64,000 nucleotides of DNA from Methylocaldum marinum (GCF_003584645.1 NZ_AP017928.1:3014395-3078394), one strand, 5' to 3'; positions 29,411 to 37,326 are shown, numbered from the stretch's first letter. Made by a program: numbers and translations. Notes: generated from the letters alone by a model not told the origin.

Positions 29411-30145
29411 CTAACCTGCCGCCCGCTTAAACACGTTTTCGATTTGCTCCTGCACCTTTTCCGCCGCCTGGCGCGGATTGTCCGCATCCCGAATCGGCCG
29501 GCCCACGACGATGTAATCGGCACCGTTCAAAAAGGCCTGCTCGACTGTTACGACCCGTTTCTGGTCATCGGCAGGACGGTTTTCCACCGGACGAATGCCC
29601 GGCGAAATCACCAGCAGCTTTTGGTCGATCTCCTGCCGCAGCGCGGGAACCTCGAGCCCCGAGGAAATCACGCCGTCGCAGCCCAGGGCCAAGGCGCGCC
29701 GGGCACGGGAGAGAACCAGACGCTGCACGTCGCATTCGAAGCCGAGATCCTTGAGGTCGCCTAAATCGAGACTGGTCAGCACGGTAACCGCCAGAATCTT
29801 GAGATCGCCCTTAGCTTTCGCCGCCGCTTCCATGATCGCGTCGTTGCCGTGCACGGTGGCGAATTCGACGCCATGAGCACTCAAAGCACGGACCGCTCGG
29901 GCAACCGTTTCCGGCACGTCGAAAAACTTGAGATCGGCAAAAATCCTCTTGCCTCGCTTTCTTAGCCACTCGATCAGTTCGAAGTAATCGCCGGCCATGA
30001 ACAGTTCTAGCCCGATTTTGTAAAAACTCACCGAATCGCCCAAGGTTTCCACCAGGTTCTTGGCTTCGGCCACACTCGGCAGGTCCAGAGCCATGATGAG
30101 GCGGTCTCGGGCAGGTATAGGTTTCTTTGAAAGCGTATCGGTCAT
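29411..30145 (-). CDS. pyrF: Orotidine 5'-phosphate decarboxylase
   Basis: Final step of UMP synthesis. The 244-residue product has the catalytic Lys/Asp array in RIFADLKFFDVPETVARA, and PGIRPVENRPADDQKRV near the phosphate-binding end with IVVGRPIRDADNPRQAA. Although methylotrophs of the RuMP type use a homologous hexulose-6-phosphate synthase, the GIRP motif and length mark this as PyrF proper. The ATG at 30145 is chosen for AGAGGAA 6-8 bases upstream; an upstream extension of 52 residues is atypical and overlaps the divergent transporter's promoter region. Confidence 0.95.
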   Translation of the reverse strand: MTDTLSKKPIPARDRLIMALDLPSVAEAKNLVETLGDSVSFYKIGLELFMAGDYFELIEWLRKRGKRIFADLKFFDVPETVARAVRALSAHGVEFATVHGNDAIMEAAAKAKGDLKILAVTVLTSLDLGDLKDLGFECDVQRLVLSRARRALALGCDGVISSGLEVPALRQEIDQKLLVISPGIRPVENRPADDQKRVVTVEQAFLNGADYIVVGRPIRDADNPRQAAEKVQEQIENVFKRAAG

Positions 30146-30242
30146 AGCTGTTCCTCTTATTTTCCGGTCGTTCGACCGTTGTGATCTCGGTGTCGGCACT
30201 GCGATTGCTAGAATAGCGCCTCCTCGAACCCAGGAGTCGCGA

Positions 30243-31178
30243 ATGGTTTCCGTGCTGGTGCAGATGGCCGTATTAATCTTGTGCGGCGCGATGTGGCGCA
30301 TTATACGGCCTGGCGGTCTGGATGCCGATCAGACGCGCTTGGCGCTGACTGCCGTAGTCTTCTATCTTCTACTGCCGGCGCTGGTGCTTTCCGTGCTCTG
30401 GACCGCCGATTTGGGTATCGACACCCTGAAGATTTCACTGTTCGGCGCGGGCATCATTCTGTTCGGCATCGCCATCACTTGGGTGGCTGCCCGTTTCGTC
30501 AAACTGGCACCGCAACGCCTCGGCGCCGCCATGCTGGGCATTGCCTTCTCGAATGTGACCTATATGGGTCTCCCCGTCCTGGAACAGACTTTCGGCCCCT
30601 GGGCGCGCACCATTGTCGTTCAGATCGATTTGTTCGGTTCCATGCCGCTGGTTTTTACTCTCGGAGTCCTGATTGCCCGCCATTACGGCACGTCGAATTC
30701 GGAAAACGAATCGATGCTCCGGTCACTGCTGCTCAATCCGCCGCTTTGGACCGCGACGATCGCGCTGGGCCTGAATTTGGCCGGAATCAAACAACCGGAC
30801 TGGATGGAGAGATTTTTAACGGGATTATCCGACGCCGTCGTGCCCCTCATGCTGATTTCCCTGGGTCTCGGACTGCGCTGGCACGCCTGGCACACGCGTA
30901 ACCTGCCGCTCGCATTGGTCGTCGTGGCATTCAAAATGGCCGCCATGCCGTTATTCGGCTTGGGTCTGGGTCTCGCCCTGGGATTCGGCGGCGACACTCT
31001 GACCGCATTGGTCCTGGAAGCCGCCATGCCCAGCATGCTGCTCGGCATCGTTTATTGCGACCGGTACCGGCTCGATACTTCTTTTTATGCCCTGGCCGTT
31101 TCGCTGACCACACTTGTCGCCATGGTCTCCCTGCCGTTCTGGCATCATCGGTTGTCGACCCTATCTTACGGACATTGA
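30243..31178 (+). CDS. AEC-family transporter
   Basis: Auxin-efflux-carrier-type permease, probably a carboxylate or amino-acid-like anion transporter; substrate unknown. The 311-residue product has about ten hydrophobic segments; the core features are FSNVTYMGLPVLEQTFG near residue 103 and the C-terminal half MAAMPLFGLGLGLALGFGGD followed by EAAMPSMLLGIVYCDRY, the two broken-helix repeats of this fold. The ATG at 30243 has AGGAG 7 bases upstream. Its stop is only 2 bases before the CinA-like start, so the two are likely coupled. Confidence 0.9.
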   Translation: MVSVLVQMAVLILCGAMWRIIRPGGLDADQTRLALTAVVFYLLLPALVLSVLWTADLGIDTLKISLFGAGIILFGIAITWVAARFVKLAPQRLGAAMLGIAFSNVTYMGLPVLEQTFGPWARTIVVQIDLFGSMPLVFTLGVLIARHYGTSNSENESMLRSLLLNPPLWTATIALGLNLAGIKQPDWMERFLTGLSDAVVPLMLISLGLGLRWHAWHTRNLPLALVVVAFKMAAMPLFGLGLGLALGFGGDTLTALVLEAAMPSMLLGIVYCDRYRLDTSFYALAVSLTTLVAMVSLPFWHHRLSTLSYGH

Positions 31179-31180
31179 AC

Positions 31181-32416
31181 ATGCAAAGACCCGTCGCAGA
31201 AATCTTCTCTCAGGGAGACGAAGTCGTCACCGGCGAAATCATGGATACCAACTCGGCCTGGCTGTCGCGCGAACTGACCGACCTGGGCTTCGACATAACC
31301 CGGCACACTGCGGTCGGTGACCGTCTGGAAGCACTGGTCGATCTGCTTCGTGAAATCTCGGGGCGTGCCGATCTTTGCATGTGTACCGGCGGATTGGGGC
31401 CGACCTGCGACGATCTCACCGCCGAAGCGGTCAGCCTCGCTTTCGGCCTGCCACTCGAACTGGACGCCGATGCGCTGGCTCAGGTCGAATCCTATTTCAC
31501 GCGGCTCGGACGTACCATGCCCGAAGTAAACAAGAAACAGGCCCTCTTCCCGCGCGGTTCGGAACGCCTCGACAATCTGTGGGGCACCGCCCCGGGGTTC
31601 GCCCTGCAGGGCGGGGGCTGCCGGTTCGTTTTCATGCCCGGGGTTCCGAGCGAGATGAAGGCGATGTTCCGGCGCTGGATCGAGCCGGACCTGCGCTGCC
31701 GCTTCCGACTGTCGCCGGCGCGCCTGGTGGTACTGAACACAGTCGGTCTGGGTGAATCAAGCCTGCAGGAACGGCTCAACCAAGTTGTTTTGCCGTCCGA
31801 GGTAAAGCTCGGCTTTCGCGCCGCGGGTCCGGAAAATCAGGTCAAGCTGCTGTTTCCGGCGACTTTTCCGGAAACCGAGCTGGACGACATCGTAAAGCGC
31901 GCTGCCGATGCAATCGGCGACGCGGTATTTGCCATTGGCGGTTCCGAGGAGCCGGACAGCGATTTGGCTTCCGTGGTGGGCCGCGAACTCGCCGCACGCC
32001 GGTCGACGATTTCTATCGTCGAGACCGTAAGCGGCGGCAAGCTGGCCAGCCGTTGCGCTGGCCAGCCTTGGTTCCACGGCGCGGTCGTGATTCCGGACTC
32101 GGCCGGTCTGCATCGATATTTCGGCATGGCGCCGTGGGATGATCTTGTCCGGGCTTCAACCCGGATTGTCTTGGATTCACGGGAGCAAGGCGCGGATTAT
32201 GCGCTTGCCCAAATTGCCCATTACGATGGCGACCAGCTGCACGACGAGGCCGGAACGGTCGAAGTGCATTTCATCCTTTCGGCGCTCGATGGCGTCTGGC
32301 GGCAAACCCGACTAATCGCCGGCGATATCGAACGTAAACGGTCTACTGCCACAGCGCTGAGCTTTGATTTACTGCGCCGGTACCTTCAGAAAAAGCCGGG
32401 GCTCCACGCTTTATAA
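31181..32416 (+). CDS. CinA-like protein (MoCF domain with degenerate CinA C-domain)
   Basis: CinA proteins join a molybdopterin-binding-like (MoCF) domain with pyrophosphatase activity on ADP-ribose and NAD-like compounds to a nicotinamide-mononucleotide amidase domain. The 411-residue product begins with an MoCF domain containing IFSQGDEVVTGEIMDTNSAW and CMCTGGLGPTCDDLTAEAV. The linker ends near residue 260. The C-domain starts near DLASVVGRELAARRSTISIV, but its active-site stretch reads ETVSGGKLAS where amidases have AESCTGG; the serine and cysteine are absent, so amidase activity is doubtful. It starts 2 bases after the transporter stop with no clear Shine-Dalgarno. Confidence 0.85.
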   Translation: MQRPVAEIFSQGDEVVTGEIMDTNSAWLSRELTDLGFDITRHTAVGDRLEALVDLLREISGRADLCMCTGGLGPTCDDLTAEAVSLAFGLPLELDADALAQVESYFTRLGRTMPEVNKKQALFPRGSERLDNLWGTAPGFALQGGGCRFVFMPGVPSEMKAMFRRWIEPDLRCRFRLSPARLVVLNTVGLGESSLQERLNQVVLPSEVKLGFRAAGPENQVKLLFPATFPETELDDIVKRAADAIGDAVFAIGGSEEPDSDLASVVGRELAARRSTISIVETVSGGKLASRCAGQPWFHGAVVIPDSAGLHRYFGMAPWDDLVRASTRIVLDSREQGADYALAQIAHYDGDQLHDEAGTVEVHFILSALDGVWRQTRLIAGDIERKRSTATALSFDLLRRYLQKKPGLHAL

Positions 32417-32727
32417 GCCGGGCGGAGAATGCACCGTCGCTGCGAGACATGGAGCGAGTGAGCGAGCGAGTCGAGTAGTCCCCGGAAGCCCGAGCGCCGG
32501 GTGTGAGACCGAAGGTCGATGCGATAGCGGCGGTCGGAGGTCTCACACAAGGCATCGCGACCGGGCGTCGAGTCATCTGCGAGCGGTGTCCGGACCCCTT
32601 GTTGGGTCCGGACCAGACGAGCGGGGACGGCCGGGGCGCCGAAGGCAATAACTCGTCGCCAATTTTTTGCTCCTTTTGGTGACTTGGAGGTCCCAAAAGG
32701 TTTCGCAAAAAATGGCGACGCAATCGC
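32417..32727. other. Structured non-coding stretch with three inverted repeats
   Basis: Between the convergent ends of the CinA-like gene and nsrR lie three inverted repeats. IR A: GTGTGAGACC 32501-32510 / GGTCTCACAC 32539-32548. IR B: GTCCGGACCC 32588-32597 / GGGTCCGGAC 32604-32613. IR C: a long imperfect stem from CGTCGCC (32654) to GGCGACG (32720), with inner arms ATTTTTTGC/GCAAAAAAT and CCTTTTGG/CCAAAAGG. The last may terminate both genes. The whole looks like a dispersed repeat element or structured RNA rather than unstructured spacer. A minus-strand frame here (32343-32723) has no family. Confidence 0.6.
32654..32720. terminator. Large imperfect stem-loop between convergent genes
   Basis: Arms CGTCGCCAATTTTTTGC and GCAAAAAATGGCGACG pair with one bulge; an inner stem CCTTTTGG/CCAAAAGG closes the loop. 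It sits 8 bases past the nsrR stop. Embedded T/A runs could provide terminator function in either direction, but the stem has no external U-tract, so the role is a guess. Confidence 0.5.
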
Positions 32728-33177
32728 TCAAGCGCCGGTGGCTCGCCGTTCGGTCAGCAAACGGTTCAACACGGCGCGATTCTTGAGAAGATCCGCCAAG
32801 GTGTATCGATTAAGCACCTCCTGAAAGGCCGAAACCGCTTCCTGAAGCACCTTTTTCAAGGTGCAGCCGGGAATGATGCGGCACAGACTACGTCCGGGAT
32901 CGAGGCATTCCACGACGTTGAAGTTGCTCTCCATGTGGCTTACGACCTCGCCGATGTTGATCTCCCCGGGGGGACGTCCAAGCTCTATTCCACCGTGCTT
33001 GCCGCGGGTGCTTTTGACATAGCCCTTTGCGGAAAGCTCCTGAACGACCTTCATCAGATGGTTGTGAGACATATCAAACACGCTGGCGACCTCGGCGATG
33101 GTCACCATGCGTTCGGTGTGGATGCCGACATACATCAGCACTCTCAAAGCGTAATCGGTGTAACGGGTCAGCTGCAT
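32728..33177 (-). CDS. nsrR: Nitric-oxide-sensing Rrf2-family repressor NsrR
   Basis: NsrR is an iron-sulfur repressor that releases DNA when NO damages its cluster. The 149-residue product begins MQLTRYTDYALRVLMYVG, has the winged-helix recognition stretch MSHNHLMKVVQELSAKGYV, then GKHGGIELGRPPGEI. Three cluster cysteines are at residues 91, 99 and 105 (ECLDPGRSLCRIIPGC), with the LCRIIPGC spacing of NsrR rather than IscR. It ends NRYTLADLL, as in E. coli NsrR. It is divergent from the copper operon, and two perfect palindromes with Rrf2-type half sites lie between them, one overlapping its own -10, so it probably represses itself and the operon. Confidence 0.93.
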   Translation of the reverse strand: MQLTRYTDYALRVLMYVGIHTERMVTIAEVASVFDMSHNHLMKVVQELSAKGYVKSTRGKHGGIELGRPPGEINIGEVVSHMESNFNVVECLDPGRSLCRIIPGCTLKKVLQEAVSAFQEVLNRYTLADLLKNRAVLNRLLTERRATGA

Positions 33178-33263
33178 TTAGCACCTCGAATGGACAAGTG
33201 AAATAGTTTTACGACACCGATCGGCGGTTAGGCAAACACGGAGAAAGTATCGACTCAAAATTT

Positions 33264-33292
33264 TTGACTTTTGGGCCATCCCGGCTTGAAAT
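33264..33292 (+). promoter_or_regulatory. Predicted promoter of the multicopper-oxidase operon
   Basis: TTGACT (33264-33269) and TGAAAT (33287-33292) are separated by exactly 17 bases. The predicted transcription start, about 33299, falls inside the left palindromic operator, a geometry that fits repression by NsrR. Confidence 0.5.
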
Positions 33293-33297
33293 CTAAA

Positions 33298-33315
33298 CAT
33301 GTATGTGAGATACAT
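33298..33315. promoter_or_regulatory. NsrR-type operator, left palindrome
   Basis: CATGTATGTGAGATACAT contains ATGTAT-N5-ATACAT, the dyad typical of Rrf2/NsrR boxes. The whole 18-mer is the exact reverse complement of the right palindrome. It starts 5 bases after the predicted -10 of the plus-strand promoter. Confidence 0.75.
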
Positions 33316-33319
33316 TATA
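33314..33319 (-). promoter_or_regulatory. Predicted nsrR -10 element
   Basis: The minus strand has TATAAT at 33319-33314, in the spacer between the two palindromes and overlapping the left one by two bases. The -35 region lies inside the right palindrome and is weak (TATGTG at 17 bases). This arrangement suggests autorepression by NsrR. Confidence 0.5.
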
Positions 33320-33328
33320 TCCGTTATC

Positions 33329-33346
33329 ATGTATCTCACATACATG
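33329..33346. promoter_or_regulatory. NsrR-type operator, right palindrome
   Basis: ATGTATCTCACATACATG again contains ATGTAT-N5-ATACAT. Its centre is 30 bases from the centre of the left site, close to three helical turns, so two dimers could bind the same face. The 13-base spacer between the arms carries the nsrR -10. Confidence 0.75.
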
Positions 33347-33424
33347 ATAACGTGAACTGCATCTGTTTCTTGACCGCTATTCAGTCGCCAACGCGGACTG
33401 GAGCCCTTCATGAGGAGTGTGACT

Positions 33425-34426
33425 ATGAGTCTCTCTTGTTTTCTCCGACGAACGTCCTCGTTTCTCTTATCGCCTTTGCTGCTGGCGATTTTTTTCGTCC
33501 CGACCGCACAAGCGGAGTACGTCCCCGCGAAAGCCGCCCCCGTCTCGGGCAACACCCACCGCATTATTCTTCGTGCGGCAGCCTTGCCGTCCGGGCAATT
33601 CGGTTATCAGATGGTGAGCCACAAGATCCAGTCTGCCGAGGGTAAGACCGACGATGTCACCGGCCGCTATAACGATAAGCCGACCATCCCCGGCCCCGCC
33701 ATCGTCATGACCGAGGGCGATGTTGCCGAAATCACCCTGGAAAACGGCATACCCAACACCGATCAGCCGGTCAGCCTGCACGTGCACGGCGTGCACTTCG
33801 ACATCCGCAGCGACGGCACGATGAAGATACTCAACGGCGTCGCCGACCAGGCCGCCTTCCCGGGCAAGCCTTATACCTATAAATGGATCGCAGCGCCGGG
33901 CACCGCCGGCACCTGGCCCTACCACGACCATACTTTCGGCAACCCCATGCTGGGAGCCGAGGACAAAGGACTGTTCGGCACGCTGATCGTCAATCCGAAG
34001 AGCGGAAAGGTGCCGGCGCTCATCAACGGCGAGATCGAGGAAGTGAATGTCAGCGAGATCAAGCGCGAGTTCATCCTGTGGATGCACGAAACGACTTTCT
34101 GGGGCATGGAGGTCAATAACATCCTGAAAGGTAAGCAGATCCCGCTGTGGACCAATCCCACGGTGGGCGCCCGTCTCGGCGAAAAAGTCCGCTTCCATGT
34201 CGTCGGGCTGGGAACGGCCTTCCACACCTTCCATCTACATGGCCACCGCTGGCTCAACCCCGGCACCACCCATGTCGTCGACACGGTCAACATCGGGCCG
34301 ATCAGCCGCGACACCTTCGTCGTCCAGGCCGGCGAGGGCGTCGGCACCGGCGACTGGCATTTCCACTGCCATGTCATCCAGCACATGCAAGCCGGGATGA
34401 TGGGCGATTTCAAGGTCGTCAACTAA
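33425..34426 (+). CDS. Exported two-domain multicopper oxidase (type C)
   Basis: Laccase-like oxidase with two cupredoxin domains. The 333-residue product has a signal peptide (about residues 1-30, ending AQA). Domain 1 has HVHGVHFDI (His119, His121) and WPYHDHTF (His167, His169) but no type 1 cysteine. Domain 2 has HTFHLHGH (His270, His272) and HFHCHVIQHMQAGMM with type 1 ligands Cys315, His320 and Met325. All trinuclear-cluster histidines are present, and the sole type 1 site is in domain 2, the arrangement of the Nitrosomonas europaea ncg-operon oxidase, also NsrR-associated. The ATG at 33425 follows GAGGAG by 7 bases. Not NirK: the NirK type 2 site pattern is absent. Confidence 0.92.
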   Translation: MSLSCFLRRTSSFLLSPLLLAIFFVPTAQAEYVPAKAAPVSGNTHRIILRAAALPSGQFGYQMVSHKIQSAEGKTDDVTGRYNDKPTIPGPAIVMTEGDVAEITLENGIPNTDQPVSLHVHGVHFDIRSDGTMKILNGVADQAAFPGKPYTYKWIAAPGTAGTWPYHDHTFGNPMLGAEDKGLFGTLIVNPKSGKVPALINGEIEEVNVSEIKREFILWMHETTFWGMEVNNILKGKQIPLWTNPTVGARLGEKVRFHVVGLGTAFHTFHLHGHRWLNPGTTHVVDTVNIGPISRDTFVVQAGEGVGTGDWHFHCHVIQHMQAGMMGDFKVVN

Positions 34427-34458
34427 TTCAAAACAACAAAACGCAAGAGGTTATGACA

Positions 34459-36318
34459 ATGAATAAATTCCGCACATTGACCAGCGCCATCGCACTAAGT
34501 CTGGGAACCATGAGCTTTATCCCGGCGGCGAGTGCCGAGACCACGTCGGAAGAAGACGTCATTCTGAGCGTTCCGGGCGTCATGCCGGTCGCCGCGCTGG
34601 AAATGACCGACGAGCCCGGTACATGGTTCAAAGATCCGACCGACGGCGACAGCCTGGTCGTGGTCAAACCCGGCGACGCGGTCTTGATCAAGATGACCGA
34701 CGTGAATGCCGAACACACGATTACCAGCCTGTTGTGGCAGCCAGGCGCAGCCAAGTTCCCGGTCGATCAGGACAAGCCGTCAAGCGCCAGCGTCACACAG
34801 ACCTTCGATAAACCCGGCTTGTACGTATTTACCTGCAAGGTACACCCGTACATGTTCGGTGCCGTCGTCGTCGACGATCCCAATACGGAAGGCCTGGATC
34901 TGGGCAGCGAAATCCAACTCGTCACCGGCGCCAAGGTCCCCACCACCAGCGATATCGCCAAGAAGCTGCTTCGGACCTTCTTCGTTGCCACCACGCCTTC
35001 GCTCTGGCGTGACTATTCCAAGCCGAACTGGGACCTGAAGCTACCGTCCATCCCCCTGAATCTGGGAGGAACCGTCATCGGCCTGGACGCGCTGAACGTC
35101 TCCATGCCGAACAAGCTGTTCAATCCGGCTACCCCCGGTGTCGGCGAGGTCTGGGTGAACGCCCAGTTCGAAACCATCAAGGGCAAGAGCAAGCCGGGTT
35201 CCGCCACGCAAGTTGACGCAGAGAACTGGACCATCAAGAAAAAGGTCAAGGGCGTCGACATCAACATGAACAATCCCCACAACATGTGGACGGACCGGAC
35301 CTACAAGTACATCTATCAAACCGAATGGTTCGATAAGCGCCTGGTCACATTCGACCGTGAAACCGGACAGATTTACGGGGCCTTGACGGTCGGCCAATCG
35401 CCTTCTCATGTCATGTCGCGACCGTCGGATGACAGCCTGACCGTAGCACTCAACGGTGAAGAGCGGGTCTTGAAGCTGACCGGAGGCAAACACCCGACGG
35501 CTCAGGACAGCGTCAACACCGGCCCGAACTCCGGCCCCCATGGCCATCACGTGACCCATGACGGCAAATTCGCGCTAACGCCGAATGCCTTGGCGGGCTC
35601 CGTTTCCATCGTCGATCTGGACAGCGGCCAGGCCTCCACCGTGCCGAACGTGGGCGTGATTCCGATCGCCATCTGGGGCGACGCGACCGACAAGGCCTAT
35701 GTTGCCAATCTGCTCGGGACGCCGCCGCTGCTCAGCACCCTGAGCGTGATCGATACCAAGAGCAAGCAGAAGATCAAGGACATCAATCTCGCTGCGGATT
35801 ACGATCCGATCAGCGGCAAGACGACCGGCGAGGCGTATGGCTTGCTGCCGATCCAGACCCCGATCAGCCCGGACGGTAAATACGTGGTCACGGCCAACAC
35901 TTTGAGCGCAACCATTACCATCACCGATACCTCGACTCACAAGGTGCTCAAGAGCCTGCCCTGCGAACCGGGCTGCCATGGCGTCAACTTCGGCATGAAA
36001 AAAGGCGGCGGCTATTACGCGTATGTCGCCAGCAAGTTCGCCAACGACCTCATCGTGGTCGACATGGATAAGCTCGAAATCGCCGGCCGCGTTCTGCTCG
36101 CCGATGCCAAGGACGCCGATATCGTCGGCAACAACGGCATGGGCGGCCAAGGCGTCCTGCCGCTGCCTATCGCCGATCACGGCTGGATCGAGGAAACCGC
36201 CAAACTGTCCGGCTCGGGCCAGCTCGCCGCCGAGGTCGAAGCCTGGCTCGGCGCCTTGACGACCGCGCAGAGAGGAGTGGAACTACCCCAGAAAGTGGTA
36301 ACCGGAGCTCAGCCCTAA
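34459..36318 (+). CDS. Exported cupredoxin/beta-propeller fusion with CX3CH motif
   Basis: Probably a periplasmic copper electron carrier fused to a seven-bladed propeller; function not established. The 619-residue product has a signal peptide (cleavage after AASA, near residue 26) and a plastocyanin-like domain (residues about 30-140) with copper ligands His86, Cys126, His129 and Met132 (FTCKVHPYM). From about 190 onward a YVTN-type propeller follows (SVSIVDLDSGQ, ATITITDTSTHKVLKSL). Near its end CEPGCH (Cys502, Cys506, His507) could attach heme c through a CX3CH motif or form a disulfide. The ATG at 34459 is chosen for AGAGG 8 bases upstream. It follows the multicopper oxidase by 32 bases in the same operon. 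Confidence 0.85.
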   Translation: MNKFRTLTSAIALSLGTMSFIPAASAETTSEEDVILSVPGVMPVAALEMTDEPGTWFKDPTDGDSLVVVKPGDAVLIKMTDVNAEHTITSLLWQPGAAKFPVDQDKPSSASVTQTFDKPGLYVFTCKVHPYMFGAVVVDDPNTEGLDLGSEIQLVTGAKVPTTSDIAKKLLRTFFVATTPSLWRDYSKPNWDLKLPSIPLNLGGTVIGLDALNVSMPNKLFNPATPGVGEVWVNAQFETIKGKSKPGSATQVDAENWTIKKKVKGVDINMNNPHNMWTDRTYKYIYQTEWFDKRLVTFDRETGQIYGALTVGQSPSHVMSRPSDDSLTVALNGEERVLKLTGGKHPTAQDSVNTGPNSGPHGHHVTHDGKFALTPNALAGSVSIVDLDSGQASTVPNVGVIPIAIWGDATDKAYVANLLGTPPLLSTLSVIDTKSKQKIKDINLAADYDPISGKTTGEAYGLLPIQTPISPDGKYVVTANTLSATITITDTSTHKVLKSLPCEPGCHGVNFGMKKGGGYYAYVASKFANDLIVVDMDKLEIAGRVLLADAKDADIVGNNGMGGQGVLPLPIADHGWIEETAKLSGSGQLAAEVEAWLGALTTAQRGVELPQKVVTGAQP

Positions 36319-36359
36319 GCAAAGACCATCCCCCCAAGTCTACGCCTTAGGGCTCTGCC

Positions 36360-36398
36360 GCCGGCCCGAACGGTATTGTGCCGTTCGGGCCGGCATTT
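36360..36398 (+). terminator. Intrinsic terminator after the copper operon
   Basis: GCCGGCCCGAACGG-TATTGTG-CCGTTCGGGCCGGC forms a perfect 14-bp stem followed by ATTTTGCGGG. It begins 41 bases after the stop codon of the cupredoxin-propeller gene and sets the operon's 3' end. Confidence 0.85.
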
Positions 36399-36577
36399 TG
36401 CGGGTCTTTCCGCTCGTCCATATCACCCCCGTCGCTGAATATTCGAGCCCGACGCAATCCCGGTCACGGAGAAGGTTTTCGAACCGAATCGCTCGGGGTT
36501 CGCGGATATCCTGGCGCACAAGTCCTTTCTAACGCGATATGATCGCGCTAGAGGATCCACCAGGAGGAGGTCCGCCC

Positions 36578-37324
36578 ATGCCCGCGATGTCTTTCATCCA
36601 ACGCATAGCTTACTTGGCTGCCCTGCTGTGCATCGGACTCTTGGGTTTGTCGGTTCGCGCCGACGAATACGCCGCCAAACGCCGGGCACTGATCGATGAA
36701 ATCCGCCGTGAAACCCGCTGGGTCAGCAGCGAGATCGGCAAAGCCGAGTTGGACGGCCGGGTTCTGAACGCCATGGACAAGGTCCCCCGCCATGAGTTCG
36801 TCAGCGAAGACTTGCACGATGTCGCCTATGCGAACCGGCCGCTTCCGATAGGTTACGGACAAACCATTTCCCAGCCTTTTATCGTGGCCCTGATGACCGA
36901 TCTGCTGCGGGTCGAGCCGGACGACCGCGTGCTCGAAATCGGCACCGGTTCGGGCTATCAGGCGGCGGTCCTGGCGGAATTGGCCGAGCGGGTCTACTCC
37001 ATCGAGATCGTGCCGGAATTGACCCAAATGGCAACGGAACGTCTGAACCGGCTGGGCTACGCCAAGGTCGAGACCAAGACCGGCGACGGCTATTACGGCT
37101 GGCCGGAACATGCGCCTTTCGATGCCATCATCGTCACTGCCGCCCCCACCCAGATTCCTCCGCCGCTGGTGCAGCAGCTCAAGCCGGGCGGACGCATGAT
37201 CATTCCCGTGGGCAGCCAGTTTCTGCCGCAATTCCTGGTGCTCGTGGAAAAGAGCCCGCAGGGAAAGGTTGCGACCCGGCAGATGGTGCCGGTGCAGTTC
37301 GTGCCTCTGACCGGCACTCATTAG
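36578..37324 (+). CDS. pcm: Protein-L-isoaspartate O-methyltransferase, exported form
   Basis: Repairs isoaspartyl residues in aged proteins by SAM-dependent methylation. The 248-residue product has the SAM motif VLEIGTGSGYQAAVLAEL and the PIGYGQTISQPFIVALMTDL substrate loop near residue 90. Unusually, it begins with a hydrophobic signal peptide (IAYLAALLCIGLLGLSVRAD), placing the enzyme in the periplasm or anchored to the membrane. Starts at 36578 (AGGAGGAGG, 7 bases upstream) or the in-frame ATG at 36587. The following membrane gene begins 2 bases after its stop, so both are probably co-translated. Confidence 0.93.
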   Translation: MPAMSFIQRIAYLAALLCIGLLGLSVRADEYAAKRRALIDEIRRETRWVSSEIGKAELDGRVLNAMDKVPRHEFVSEDLHDVAYANRPLPIGYGQTISQPFIVALMTDLLRVEPDDRVLEIGTGSGYQAAVLAELAERVYSIEIVPELTQMATERLNRLGYAKVETKTGDGYYGWPEHAPFDAIIVTAAPTQIPPPLVQQLKPGGRMIIPVGSQFLPQFLVLVEKSPQGKVATRQMVPVQFVPLTGTH

Positions 37325-37326
37325 GC

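Noticed and set aside
29411..30145. Hexulose-6-phosphate synthase of the RuMP cycle
   Set aside because: The GIRP-containing C-terminal part and overall length identify the related enzyme orotidine-phosphate decarboxylase.
32343..32723. A 126-codon minus-strand frame in the structured gap
   Set aside because: It is explained by the inverted repeats, overlaps the end of the CinA-like gene and shows no domain; I keep the stretch as a structured non-coding element.
33425..34426. Copper nitrite reductase NirK
   Set aside because: Histidine motifs match the trinuclear cluster of multicopper oxidases (HxH pairs in both domains), and domain 1 lacks the type 1 site that NirK has there.
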